64,000 nt of DNA from Sphingomonadales bacterium (GTDB lineage: Bacteria; Pseudomonadota; Alphaproteobacteria; Sphingomonadales; Sphingomonadaceae), in the NCBI GenBank assembly GCA_016720115.1, contig JADJXT010000001.1:1178001-1242000 (forward strand), read 5' to 3'. The notes beneath the pieces were generated by a model, which saw nothing but the letters and a program-made list of their open reading frames with translations, was not told the DNA's origin and made no database searches. Shown here in pieces: positions 43,741-52,257 of this stretch. Position 1 is the stretch's first letter; every line of letters starts with the position of its first letter. The position numbers were made by a program, and so were the translations under genes.

Positions 43741-44457
43741 ATGCTGGGAAATTTTGTCGAATATCTCGACTCGATCAAGGCTCGCGATCCCGCGCCGCGC
43801 ACGCGTTGGGAAATTTTGCTGTATCCGGGGGTGTTGGCGCTCGGCCTGCACCGCGTGGCGCACTGGCTGTTCAAGGGCGAGATGTTTTTCCTTGCGCGGC
43901 TGGTGAACCATATCTCGCGCTTCCTGACGGCGATAGACATTCACCCAGGTGCGGTAATCGGGCGCAACTTCTTCATCGACCACGGCTTTGTGGTAATCGG
44001 CGAGACTGCCGAGATTGGCAACAATGTGACCATCTATCAGGGTGCGACATTGGGCGGAACCAATCCGACGAGCGGGCAGGGTGGCAAGCGCCATCCGACA
44101 ATCGGTGACAATGTGATTGTCAGCCTGGGCGCGGCGATTTTGGGGCCGTTGACCGTAGGTGCAAACAGCCGCATCGGTGCCAATGCGGTGGTGACCAAGG
44201 ATGTGCCTGAGGGCGCAACGATGGTGGGCATTCCGGCCAAGCCGACTTTGGTCGAGGTAAAACCCGAAACGCAGAATTTCGTGCCCTATGGCACCCCGTG
44301 CAGCGAACGCTTCGATCCGGCTACGCAGAAGCTCGAAATCCTGCAATGCGAAATGGAAACCATGCAGAAGCGTCTGGCGGTGCTGCTCGAAGAACGCGAT
44401 GCGCTTGCGGCGGCCAAAAGTTCGGCACGCAAGCGCGGGGGTAGCAAATCGGCTTGA
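43741..44457 (+). CDS. cysE: Serine O-acetyltransferase
   Basis: First step of cysteine synthesis: acetyl-CoA plus serine gives O-acetylserine. 238 residues. The left-handed beta-helix hexapeptide repeats run from about 60 to 165, with GRNFFIDHGFVVIGETAEIG and TLGGTNPTSGQGGKRHPTIG, containing the catalytic His-Asp residues. An extended C-terminal coiled region (about 190-238) is acidic then Lys-rich. Downstream DUF2794 starts by overlapping its stop (TTGA). Confidence 0.95.
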   Translation: MLGNFVEYLDSIKARDPAPRTRWEILLYPGVLALGLHRVAHWLFKGEMFFLARLVNHISRFLTAIDIHPGAVIGRNFFIDHGFVVIGETAEIGNNVTIYQGATLGGTNPTSGQGGKRHPTIGDNVIVSLGAAILGPLTVGANSRIGANAVVTKDVPEGATMVGIPAKPTLVEVKPETQNFVPYGTPCSERFDPATQKLEILQCEMETMQKRLAVLLEERDALAAAKSSARKRGGSKSA

Positions 44458-44801
44458 GCGCGATCATCACGCCCTTTCCGATTTCAGCGCGCCATCCGGC
44501 GCAGGTTGGCTTTGAGCGTGACGAACTGACCCGCATACTCGATCTCTATGGCCGGATGGTCGCGGCGGGAAACTGGCGCGACTATGCCATCGACCTTGGC
44601 CGGGACGTGGCGATTTTCTCGGCCTTTCGTCGCACCGCCGAACGCCCCGAATACCGCATCGTCAAGGATCCCTCGCTGCGCAACAAGCAAGGCATGTGGG
44701 CGCTGATCGGCGAAGCTGGCGCAATCCTGAAGCGCGGGCACGAACTGGTGCCGGTGCTGGCGCCGGTGGAGCGGAAATTGCTGAGGCTGGTTGAGGGTTA
44801 G
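44454..44801 (+). CDS. DUF2794 family protein
   Basis: A 115-residue protein of an alphaproteobacterial family of unknown function, with FERDELTRILDLYGRMVAAG, WRDYAIDL and FRRTAERPEYRIVKDP. It starts with TTG, whose last bases form the cysE TGA, so translation is coupled. The conserved pairing with cysE suggests a role linked to sulfur metabolism, but this is only inference. Confidence 0.85.
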   Translation: MSAIITPFPISARHPAQVGFERDELTRILDLYGRMVAAGNWRDYAIDLGRDVAIFSAFRRTAERPEYRIVKDPSLRNKQGMWALIGEAGAILKRGHELVPVLAPVERKLLRLVEG

Positions 44802-44816
44802 GCTACCGGATCGCCT

Positions 44817-46109
44817 TTACATGATGATGCGGTTGCGGCCTTTTCCTTCCTGACGCCGCGCCTCCAGATGGAAAGCCATTAATTGCCCCATCCGTGTAGG
44901 GCCGACCGGCTTGCGCGTGGCCCGTTGCGCCAGAATGATGCTGGGCCGTGCATTGGCTTCGAGCAATGCCGGGCCGGTGTCGGCAATCGCAACATCCCAG
45001 CCGACCATCACATGATCGCTGAAATGGTTGGCATGGCACCGCTCGACCAGTTCCCTGATGTCGGGCCAAAAGGGAATCGTGCATCCCTCGATCGCGGCTC
45101 CGCTTTCGGGATGCTCGCGATACTCGCCGGGCCGCATGCCTGCACAGCCGGCCCCCAGTTCACCACTGTCCGCGTCGATGGGGGCTGAAAGGCCTCCCAG
45201 GCCGATATTGTCGACGATGGCATCGAACCGGGCCGGAAAGCGCAGCACTGTCGAGACGATTTCCGGCCTGCCGCGCTCGTCGAGCATCGTGATCAGTCGC
45301 GCGGTGGGCAAAACCGGCCCGCAAAGTGCGCGGAGCTGCGGGTGCGGCTGCAGCCGCCGCTGGATAATCCAGCATTGCTTGTCCCATCCTTTTTCCCGCT
45401 GCCGCAAACCGGCAACGATGGTTTGCAGATGGGCGACGGGGTCACCATCGGCGGGCAGCTCTATCTCGATTGCGCCGCGCCCCCCGCTCCCGCAGGCAGG
45501 TTTCACAAAGAGCGTTTCGCCCGCATTCGGCTTGGCGTCCAACCGCAGCAAACCGGCCTCGTCATAAGCGATGACTTCGGGATGCGGCAGATTGCCTGCG
45601 TTGCAGGTCTGGTAGAAATGGAGCTTGTCGATAAGCAGCGCGCTATGGTCGCTCTCCGCATGTGCCATTGCCCGGCCCAGCGGGATATGTTCGAACCGGC
45701 GTACATAATCGTCCAGCTGCCCGGCCTGCTCGATCCGGAAAAGGGCGATGTCATTGGGATCGACGAACCGGGATCGGCAGATTTGCAATGTCCGTTTTTC
45801 CCATATGCGATCATGGCCCCATTTCCGGGCAACAGCGCGCGTCCGGAATGGCAGCCATGTCTGGAACGCTACAAAAACAAGCGCGTTGAAGGCAATCCTC
45901 GGCAATCCCTGCCGGGCCGCACGATGCGCATAATGCGGCTGCAGGAATGTGGCGGATCTTGCCTGCCGGATGCCGGGAAACAGCGCAAAATTCAGTCTCA
46001 ACAGGTCATACAATCGGTGGCGCAGGCCAAGTTTGACCGATGCTGCGCTGCGTGTGGCAGTGGCTGTGTGGGGCAGCGCAGACGGCGGGGAGATATTTGC
46101 GTGTAACAT
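44817..46109 (-). CDS. Sugar-transfer-associated ATP-grasp family protein
   Basis: A 430-residue protein with a C-terminal ATP-grasp fold. Visible parts are the lysine strand ETLFVKPACGSGGRGAIEI, the hinge WIIQRRLQPHP, and the metal site GWDVAIADTGPALLEANARP. The N-terminal 100 residues are basic and hydrophobic. Relatives occur in polysaccharide or glycan clusters and join carboxyl groups to amines; here it stands alone. ATG at 46109 chosen; a TTG eight codons upstream is possible. Confidence 0.78.
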   Translation of the reverse strand: MLHANISPPSALPHTATATRSAASVKLGLRHRLYDLLRLNFALFPGIRQARSATFLQPHYAHRAARQGLPRIAFNALVFVAFQTWLPFRTRAVARKWGHDRIWEKRTLQICRSRFVDPNDIALFRIEQAGQLDDYVRRFEHIPLGRAMAHAESDHSALLIDKLHFYQTCNAGNLPHPEVIAYDEAGLLRLDAKPNAGETLFVKPACGSGGRGAIEIELPADGDPVAHLQTIVAGLRQREKGWDKQCWIIQRRLQPHPQLRALCGPVLPTARLITMLDERGRPEIVSTVLRFPARFDAIVDNIGLGGLSAPIDADSGELGAGCAGMRPGEYREHPESGAAIEGCTIPFWPDIRELVERCHANHFSDHVMVGWDVAIADTGPALLEANARPSIILAQRATRKPVGPTRMGQLMAFHLEARRQEGKGRNRIIM

Positions 46110-46264
46110 GGCCGCCGGTCTGGCAGGCCACAATAAAGCCCGGATGTCGGTTTCATGTGATTTTCCAAATGATTGCCCAATATGGGTAAAATCAAATGTC
46201 TAATCCATTCCGAATCCAGTCGCCTTTCCTACCTTGTGCGTCATCAACAGAAAGGATCTGGAAA

Positions 46265-46771
46265 ATGAAACGTACATTGATCATCGCCGGGGCTGCCATC
46301 GCCTTGCTTTCCGTGCCTGCACTGGCCGCACTCGATATCATATCGGTGGAACGGGCAATTGCCATTGCCGAAAAATCCACCAAAGGCCAGGTCGTCGAAA
46401 TCGATCTGGATACGCGTCGCAACGGGCAGCTCGTCTATGAAGTCGATATCGCCAAAAGCAATGCGTTGCGTGAGATTGAATTGGATGCGCGCAGCGGAAA
46501 GGTGATCCACCAGTCCAGTTCGCGGCTGGAAACGATGAAGATGCGGTATTGGGACAAGGGGGCTTTTGCTGTCCTGGGCAAGGCCAAACCGCTTTCGGAA
46601 ATTGTTGCAGAGGTCGAACTTGCCACAGGCGGAAAAGTGATTGACGTCGACTTCGAACATGAGGATGGCCAATCCCGCTATGAATTTGAAATTTCGACAA
46701 ATGCAGGCATTGCCTCTTTTTACGTCGATCCCCGGACGGGCAAGCGACTGGCATTTGTCATCGACGATTGA
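46265..46771 (+). CDS. PepSY-domain periplasmic protein
   Basis: 168 residues with a signal peptide (MKRTLIIAGAAIALLSVPALA) and two PepSY-type modules (about 24-90 and 95-168: SVERAIAIAEKSTKGQVVEI and LSEIVAEVELATGGKVIDVD). PepSY domains often inhibit proteases or bind signals outside the inner membrane. It is followed seven bases on by a response regulator and its kinase, so it may be the sensor input or a target. Start follows AAAGGATC. Confidence 0.85.
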   Translation: MKRTLIIAGAAIALLSVPALAALDIISVERAIAIAEKSTKGQVVEIDLDTRRNGQLVYEVDIAKSNALREIELDARSGKVIHQSSSRLETMKMRYWDKGAFAVLGKAKPLSEIVAEVELATGGKVIDVDFEHEDGQSRYEFEISTNAGIASFYVDPRTGKRLAFVIDD

Positions 46772-46777
46772 TGCGCC

Positions 46778-47455
46778 ATGCAGTTGCTGTTGATCGAGGA
46801 TGACGCGTCGATAGCGGATTATGTCGCCCAGGGGTTGCGCGAAGCCGGCCATAATGTTGCCGTCAGCCGTGACGGGCGGGACGGGCTGGTCAGGGCGACG
46901 TGCGACCGGTTCGACGTGATCATCCTCGACCGGATGCTGCCGGGGGTGGACGGGTTGCGGATACTCGCGAGCCTGCGGGGCGCCGGTGATACAACGCCTG
47001 TCCTCATCATGTCGGCGCTGGCCGATGTCGATGAAAGGGTGAAGGGACTGCGGCTGGGCGGGGATGATTATCTCGCCAAGCCATTTGTCCTTTCGGAACT
47101 GATCGCGCGCGTGGAGGCTCTGGGCCGTCGCGGACCAGCCATCCAGGAGGCGAAAACCGAAATATGCGTGGGCGATCTGGAAATCGATTTGGCCGGGCAG
47201 AGGGTGCACCGCGATGGTATCGACATAGAACTTACATTGCGCGAATTCCGGATATTGGTGTTCCTTGCCGAAAATCTGGGGCGGGTCGTCACCCGCTCCA
47301 TGCTTCTCGAACGCGTCTGGGACTATAATTTCGATCCCCAGACCAATATCGTCGACCAGCATATAAGCAATTTGCGCCAGAAAATCGATCGGGGCTTTGC
47401 CAGGCCGTTGATACATACCGTGCGCGGGCTCGGTTATTCGATGCGGCTCGATTGA
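46778..47455 (+). CDS. OmpR-family response regulator
   Basis: 225 residues: receiver domain with phospho-acceptor Asp51 (IILDRMLPG), acidic pair EDD at the N-terminus, Thr/Ser switch VLIMSALAD and Lys in DYLAKPF; then a winged-helix DNA-binding domain (VTRSMLLERVWDYNFDPQTN, GLGYSMRL). The partner kinase gene starts within the stop (TGATG). Similar to the PepSY-linked QseB/PmrA-type systems; signal unknown. Confidence 0.93.
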   Translation: MQLLLIEDDASIADYVAQGLREAGHNVAVSRDGRDGLVRATCDRFDVIILDRMLPGVDGLRILASLRGAGDTTPVLIMSALADVDERVKGLRLGGDDYLAKPFVLSELIARVEALGRRGPAIQEAKTEICVGDLEIDLAGQRVHRDGIDIELTLREFRILVFLAENLGRVVTRSMLLERVWDYNFDPQTNIVDQHISNLRQKIDRGFARPLIHTVRGLGYSMRLD

Positions 47456-48840
47456 TGCGCTGGGTTCGCAGCCTCTCGCTTCGCCTTGCGCTGTTTCATG
47501 CAGCCATCTTCATTGCCTCCTCGGCGGCGCTTGGCGGCATTTACTATTGGGCAAAGGTGGTCCTGCCGATGGATCATCTGAAGTCGGAAATCGACAAAGA
47601 GGCGCAGCTTTTTGCGCAGATATATATCGCCGATGGCGCAGAGGCAGCCCGGACGGCTTTGGAACGCCGTTCGATTCAAGGCGATCCGCGGCGCGCCTTC
47701 CATGCGCTTGTGCGCGCAGACGCAACCGTCATCACTACCAATCTGCCCAGCTTGCCGACCCGGCGCTCTGACGAGTGGTGGTTGCTCGAAGCGGATATCT
47801 ACCGCGATGGCGATGAAAATGATTACACGCCGCTGGTGCGCGACATCACGTTCCTGGACGGCAGTCGGCTATTGATCGGTCGCGATGCCGAGGATCTGGA
47901 GGAAATAGAGGAAACCCTGGCCAGCGGAATTCCCTGGGCGGGTGCGGGGGTGATCTTGCTCGCGCTGCTGGGCGGCCTGTTGATGAGCCGCGCGTTGAGC
48001 GTCCGTCTTGAGGCGATAAACCGGGCGGCTCGGCAGGTGATGGGGGGCGATCTCAGCGGCAGGGTTCCCGTTCGCGGCAGCGGCGACGATTTCGATCAAC
48101 TCGCCGAAACGCTGAACGCGATGTTGCAGCGTAACGAGGAATTGTTCGAGGCGGTAAAGCGTGTGTCCGACAATGTTGCGCACGAATTGCGCACGCCGCT
48201 GGCGCGGCTGCAAATTTCGCTCGAACGACTGTCGGAAAAGCAGCTGACGGCAGAAGAGCGCAACAGGCTGACGATTGACGCCTCGCTCGAAGCGCAACGG
48301 CTCGGCCGGATATTTGAAGCCCTGTTGCGGATTTCACGCCTCGAAGGCGGGCGCTACGCCCTCAATCTGCGCAATGTGAATGCTGTCGCCGTCGCGCATG
48401 ACGTGGCTGAACTATACGGCCCGACTGCGGCGCAGCGGGGGATAAATATACAGGTGGACGCGCCCTCAGGGCTTTGCCTGACGGGAGACGCCGATCTTCT
48501 TGCTCAGGCGCTGGCCAATCTGGTCGACAACGCCGTCAAATTCTCGCCCGATCAGGCTGTGATCAGCGTCGCCGTCGAACGGCGAGAGCGATCGATCGTC
48601 TTTACCGTTTCCGATTGCGGGGCCGGAATGGCGGAGGATGAATTGTCGCGCGCGACCGAGCGCTTTTTCCGCGGTGCTGATGCTGCCAGGTTGCGCGGCG
48701 AAGGCCTTGGGCTCAGTCTCGCCGCAGCCATCGCGGCGCTGCATGGCGGCACACTCATGTTGCGCAACATGAAGCCGGGGCTGCGCGCGACACTGGAACT
48801 GCCGGATGATGTCAGCGCCGCGCCCACGACGCAGCGCTGA
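47455..48840 (+). CDS. Sensor histidine kinase
   Basis: 461 residues: one N-terminal helix (LALFHAAIFIASSAALGGIY), periplasmic loop, second helix (WAGAGVILLALLGGLLM), HAMP (about 180-230), dimerisation box VAHELRTPLARL with His243, N box NLVDNAVKFSPD and G boxes DCGAGMAEDEL and GEGLGLSLA. Forms a two-component system with the preceding regulator and is probably linked to the PepSY protein. Translationally coupled by TGATG. Confidence 0.93.
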   Translation: MRWVRSLSLRLALFHAAIFIASSAALGGIYYWAKVVLPMDHLKSEIDKEAQLFAQIYIADGAEAARTALERRSIQGDPRRAFHALVRADATVITTNLPSLPTRRSDEWWLLEADIYRDGDENDYTPLVRDITFLDGSRLLIGRDAEDLEEIEETLASGIPWAGAGVILLALLGGLLMSRALSVRLEAINRAARQVMGGDLSGRVPVRGSGDDFDQLAETLNAMLQRNEELFEAVKRVSDNVAHELRTPLARLQISLERLSEKQLTAEERNRLTIDASLEAQRLGRIFEALLRISRLEGGRYALNLRNVNAVAVAHDVAELYGPTAAQRGINIQVDAPSGLCLTGDADLLAQALANLVDNAVKFSPDQAVISVAVERRERSIVFTVSDCGAGMAEDELSRATERFFRGADAARLRGEGLGLSLAAAIAALHGGTLMLRNMKPGLRATLELPDDVSAAPTTQR

Positions 48841-48851
48841 CATATCTGGTT

Positions 48852-49757
48852 TTACGCCGCCGTCGGCTGAAGCAGCTTCATCGCCTGCATCGATTGTTCG
48901 CCGCCCGATTGGGGAACGATTTCGCCGGTGCGGTCGCTGATCTGCGCAAAATTGGCGGCGACGCCTTCGGGCGACAGTTCATCGCCCGACAGCAGCATAC
49001 CCTGCGTCATGGTGACATTGGCGGTGTGGAAGAAACCCGCACCTGCGCCCATGATGACATTGGCGGGGGCGTCTTCGGAGACGAGGAACAGGGCGGCAGG
49101 CACCACGTTCACCGGATCGAACATCGCAAAGGCCGCGGGCGGCAATATGTCTTCGGTCATGCGCGTCGCCGCGATCGGGGCGAGGGTGTTGCACTTGACG
49201 TTATATTTCGCGCCTTCGAGGTAGAGCGACTTGGTGAAACCGGCGAGGCCGAGTTTCGCCGCGCCATAGTTGGTCTGGCCGAAATTGCCGTACAGGCCGG
49301 TCGACGAGGCGGTCATCAGGATGCGGCCGTAATTCTGCTCGCGCATCAGATCCCACACCGCCTTGGTGCAGTTGGCCGAGCCGTTGAGGTGGACGTCGAC
49401 GACCAGCTTCCAGTCGGCCATTTCCATCTTGGTGAAGCTCTTGTCGCGCAGGATGCCTGCATTGTTGATCAGGATGTGGACGCCGCCCCAGGCCTCTTTC
49501 GCCTTGGCGACCATCTCCACCATCTGCTCATATTCGGTGACGCTGCCGCCGTTCGACATCGCTTCGCCGCCAGCCGCCTTGATTTCCTCAACCACGTTCA
49601 GTGCGGCATCCGAATGGCCGGTGCCGTCGCGTGCGCCGCCAAGGTCGTTCACGACAACCTTCGCACCGCGCTTGGCGAGTTCGAGTGCGTAGGCCCGGCC
49701 CAGTCCGCCGCCTGCGCCGGTCACGATGGCGACTTTATCCTTGAAGTTGATGGTCAT
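48852..49757 (-). CDS. Short-chain dehydrogenase (MFE-2 type 3-hydroxyacyl-CoA dehydrogenase-like)
   Basis: A 301-residue SDR with nucleotide loop VTGAGGGLGRAYALELAKRG, NDLGGARDGTG, NNAGILRDKSF and the catalytic set S/Y/K in TASSTGLYGNFGQTNYGAAK. The long NDLGG..DG insert and length resemble the dehydrogenase part of peroxisomal multifunctional enzyme 2. A role in fatty-acid or steroid side-chain oxidation is inferred. MTINF at 49757 is chosen over ATG 49763 for ribosome spacing (GGAG). Confidence 0.88.
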   Translation of the reverse strand: MTINFKDKVAIVTGAGGGLGRAYALELAKRGAKVVVNDLGGARDGTGHSDAALNVVEEIKAAGGEAMSNGGSVTEYEQMVEMVAKAKEAWGGVHILINNAGILRDKSFTKMEMADWKLVVDVHLNGSANCTKAVWDLMREQNYGRILMTASSTGLYGNFGQTNYGAAKLGLAGFTKSLYLEGAKYNVKCNTLAPIAATRMTEDILPPAAFAMFDPVNVVPAALFLVSEDAPANVIMGAGAGFFHTANVTMTQGMLLSGDELSPEGVAANFAQISDRTGEIVPQSGGEQSMQAMKLLQPTAA

Positions 49758-49882
49758 TTTCATGCTCCAGATTTAAGAGGTCAGCCGACGCCGAAAAGCG
49801 ACTCTGAACCCCGCGAATTTGCGGTGCGCGGATTGGCACGCCCCTTACGTTTACGCAAGCGTAAAGCGGCGGGATCGGCGCA

Positions 49883-49944
49883 CTGTAACAAAAGCTACTT
49901 ATAACTGTCATAAAGGTGACGTGAATTGGTAATGCTTTTGTCAC
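49883..49944 (+). promoter_or_regulatory. Extended Pho-box array before the porin gene
   Basis: Six 7-base units with exact 11-base periodicity: CTGTAAC, GCTACTT, CTGTCAT, GTGACGT, TGGTAAT, TTGTCAC. Units 1, 3 and 6 match the PhoB half-site well; the others are weak. The array ends 29 bases before the porin ATG. Together with a phosphate-type porin downstream, this makes PhoB activation likely. Confidence 0.75.
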
Positions 49945-49973
49945 GGCGATTCGGGGAAGGAAAATAGATCTAG

Positions 49974-51323
49974 ATGACATTCGCACGCAAATTGCTGATG
50001 GGCAGTGCCGCTACAGTCGCAATGCTCGTTGCCAACCCGGCGCTCGCACAATCGAACGATGCGGAAATCGAAGCGCTGCGCGCCGAAGTTGCTGCCCTGA
50101 AAGCGCAACTCGCCGAGCTTTCGGCCAAGGTTGAGAAGGCAGCGGCGGCTCCTGCGCCCGTGGCTGTCGCTGGCGCCGAAGCGAAGCCTGCTGCCGAAAT
50201 TTCGTGGAAAGGTGCGCCCGAGATAAAGGGGGAGGGCGGTTGGAGCTTCAAGCCGCGCGGGCGGCTTCAGATTGATGCGGCTTCGATCTACCCGTCTGAC
50301 AGCATCGCAACCGACAGCCTTGGCACGACGGTACGGCTGCGCCGTGCACAGTTCGGTATCGATGGCACTATTCCCGGCGGCTTCGCCTATCGCGTCGAAG
50401 CCGATATTGGCGGCAGCTCGGTCGAGCTGACCGACATGTATCTGACCTACAAGGCGGGCAAGAATCTGAGCTTCACCGTTGGCCAGCACAAGCCCTTCTG
50501 GGGCTTTGAAGAGCTGACCAGCGACCTGTTCACCAGTTTCAACGAGCGGGCCGCCTTTCATGGTGCTTTTGGTTTCGAGCGCCGCGTCGGCTTGTCCGCG
50601 ACCTATGCGGGCAAGGCGGTGCTGCTGCAGGGCGGGGTCTTTGCAGACAATGCCGCCGACCTGAATGGCGATGGCAGCAACAACAGCCGCAGCTTTGACG
50701 GCCGTATCGTGTTCATGCCCAAATGGGGAGATACGCAGCTCCATCTTGGCGCATCGGCGCACAGCCACCGCTTCAATGATTTTTCCGGCACCGCGCGCTA
50801 TCGCGCCCGCCCCTTCACCCGCACCACTGACACCCGGTTCGTCGATACGCGCACTTTCGCGGCAAACGGGGAGGACAGTTTCGGCCTTGAAGCCTTTATC
50901 AACCATGGCCGTTTTCATGCGACGGCGGAAAGCCATTGGCTGACCGCAAAACGGATCGGCGCCTTTGCCGACCCGACCTTCAACGGCGGCTATGCCGAAC
51001 TCGGCTATTTCCTGACGCGGGATTCGCTGAGCTACAAGGGCGGCGCCGTCGATCGCACCAAACCGTCCAACCCGCTGGGTAAGGGCGGCATGGGCGCAGT
51101 CCAGCTCAACGCCCGTTATGACTGGGTCGACCTTTCGGACGCAGCCATTGTCGGCGGCAGGCAGCAGACCTATGGTGTGTCGCTGATCTGGACGCCGACC
51201 GAATATGTGCGTTTCATGGCCAATTACGGCCATCTGGAACTGAGCGATGCCGCCGTACTGGCAGGCGGCGACGGCGATTATTCAGCGGACGTGTTCGGAA
51301 TGCGCGCGCAGATCGACTTCTGA
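49974..51323 (+). CDS. OprO/OprP-type phosphate-selective porin
   Basis: Outer-membrane beta-barrel porin of 449 residues. Signal peptide of 25 residues (ends NPALA), a short coiled-coil (about 28-55: AEIEALRAEVAALKAQLAEL), then alternating beta strands of the phosphate-porin family (GRLQIDAASIYP, VRLRRAQFGIDGTI, GFAYRVEADIGG) and the terminal aromatic F of outer-membrane barrels (AQIDF). With Pho boxes upstream, it should supply phosphate to PstS. Confidence 0.92.
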   Translation: MTFARKLLMGSAATVAMLVANPALAQSNDAEIEALRAEVAALKAQLAELSAKVEKAAAAPAPVAVAGAEAKPAAEISWKGAPEIKGEGGWSFKPRGRLQIDAASIYPSDSIATDSLGTTVRLRRAQFGIDGTIPGGFAYRVEADIGGSSVELTDMYLTYKAGKNLSFTVGQHKPFWGFEELTSDLFTSFNERAAFHGAFGFERRVGLSATYAGKAVLLQGGVFADNAADLNGDGSNNSRSFDGRIVFMPKWGDTQLHLGASAHSHRFNDFSGTARYRARPFTRTTDTRFVDTRTFAANGEDSFGLEAFINHGRFHATAESHWLTAKRIGAFADPTFNGGYAELGYFLTRDSLSYKGGAVDRTKPSNPLGKGGMGAVQLNARYDWVDLSDAAIVGGRQQTYGVSLIWTPTEYVRFMANYGHLELSDAAVLAGGDGDYSADVFGMRAQIDF

Positions 51324-51429
51324 TCGCCGCCGTTCACATATGCAGCAAGGGCTGTCCCGTTCCTAGACGCGGGGCAGCCTTTACAAATCGCAGTGTGGAT
51401 TCCTGCGTCGATATTGCTAAGGGCATGGC

Positions 51430-51831
51430 ATGAGCGGCGATACTCCCGAAAATGAAAACCCGATCCAGATGCCGACCCGACGTCGTGCATTGATGCTGGG
51501 TGCGGCAGGTGTTGCGACGGTCGTGTCCGTGCGTCCCGCGCTTGCCCAGACGGCTGGCTCAGTGCTCAACTGCGAAATTCCGGTTCCGGGGCTGCATGGC
51601 ACGGGTATGAATATCGATGCGTCCGGCAAGCTGGTTGCACCCGATACGCCCGGTTCGTTCGTCGCCAGCGGCCAGAAATTCAGCGGTGAGGAAGTGAAGC
51701 GCGCGCTTTCCGGCAGGACGCTGCCCGGCACGACTTACGAACAGAGCGAGGCCTATGTGAACTATATCCGCCGCCTGCAGGCCGGGCAGAGCGGATTTAC
51801 CTGTTTCGCCTCGCTGCAAATGCCGCGCTGA
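51430..51831 (+). CDS. Small protein with a Tat signal, upstream of HPr-rel-A genes
   Basis: 133 residues. The signal TRRRALMLGAAGVATVVSV ends in RPALAQ; twin arginines precede the hydrophobic core, so Tat export is likely. The mature part contains two cysteines (VLNCEIPV, GFTCFAS) and no recognisable domain. It is read in the same direction as the PqqD-like, kinase and nucleotidyltransferase genes that follow, separated by a repeat. It might be an exported partner or substrate of that system. Confidence 0.65.
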   Translation: MSGDTPENENPIQMPTRRRALMLGAAGVATVVSVRPALAQTAGSVLNCEIPVPGLHGTGMNIDASGKLVAPDTPGSFVASGQKFSGEEVKRALSGRTLPGTTYEQSEAYVNYIRRLQAGQSGFTCFASLQMPR

Positions 51832-51842
51832 TACATTAGTTT

Positions 51843-51910
51843 CGTCATCCTGAACTTGTTTCAGGACACCGCGCCGCAGCATGTTATCCCGAAACAGGTT
51901 CGGGATGACG
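51843..51910. repeat. Intergenic palindrome
   Basis: Outer arms CGTCATCC and GGATGACG, extended by GAACTTGTTTC / GAAACAGGTTC with few mismatches, total 68 bases. A dispersed REP-like sequence of common sphingomonad type. Lies between the Tat-signal gene and the PqqD-like gene. Confidence 0.75.
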
Positions 51911-51942
51911 AACATAGTAAGCATCGTTGAAATTTAATCGCT

Positions 51943-52257
51943 TTGCGTTACGCCGTGGCTGTGGCCGATCCCCAGACCCTATATCTAGCCGAACCCGCCG
52001 ACGCCCGCATCGTCGAGCCGCTCGACATGATGACGCTGATCTATCAGCGCCGCTCGGGCATCACGCATATGGTCGGCGAGCCGGTGCCGCAGATGCTCGA
52101 GGCGATGGGCGGCGATGCGGTGGATGCCGCCACGCTCGCCGCCCGGCTGGCGGCCAGTTTCGATCTGGGCGGGCAGGAAGATGCAGCCGCGCTGATCGCC
52201 GAACGGCTTGCGGAACTGGCCGAACTCGGGCTGGTGGAGCGCGTCGCCGGTGCATGA
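51943..52257 (+). CDS. HPr-rel-A system PqqD-family protein
   Basis: A 104-residue protein of the PqqD peptide-chaperone fold: MTLIYQRRSGITHMVGEPV then a helical half with VDAATLAARLAASF and LAELAELGLVERV. Found with an HprK-related kinase and a nucleotidyltransferase, the three-gene HPr-rel-A set. The start is uncertain: TTG at 51943 or GTG at 51955, neither with a clear ribosome site. It overlaps the next gene by eight bases. Confidence 0.8.
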   Translation: MRYAVAVADPQTLYLAEPADARIVEPLDMMTLIYQRRSGITHMVGEPVPQMLEAMGGDAVDAATLAARLAASFDLGGQEDAAALIAERLAELAELGLVERVAGA

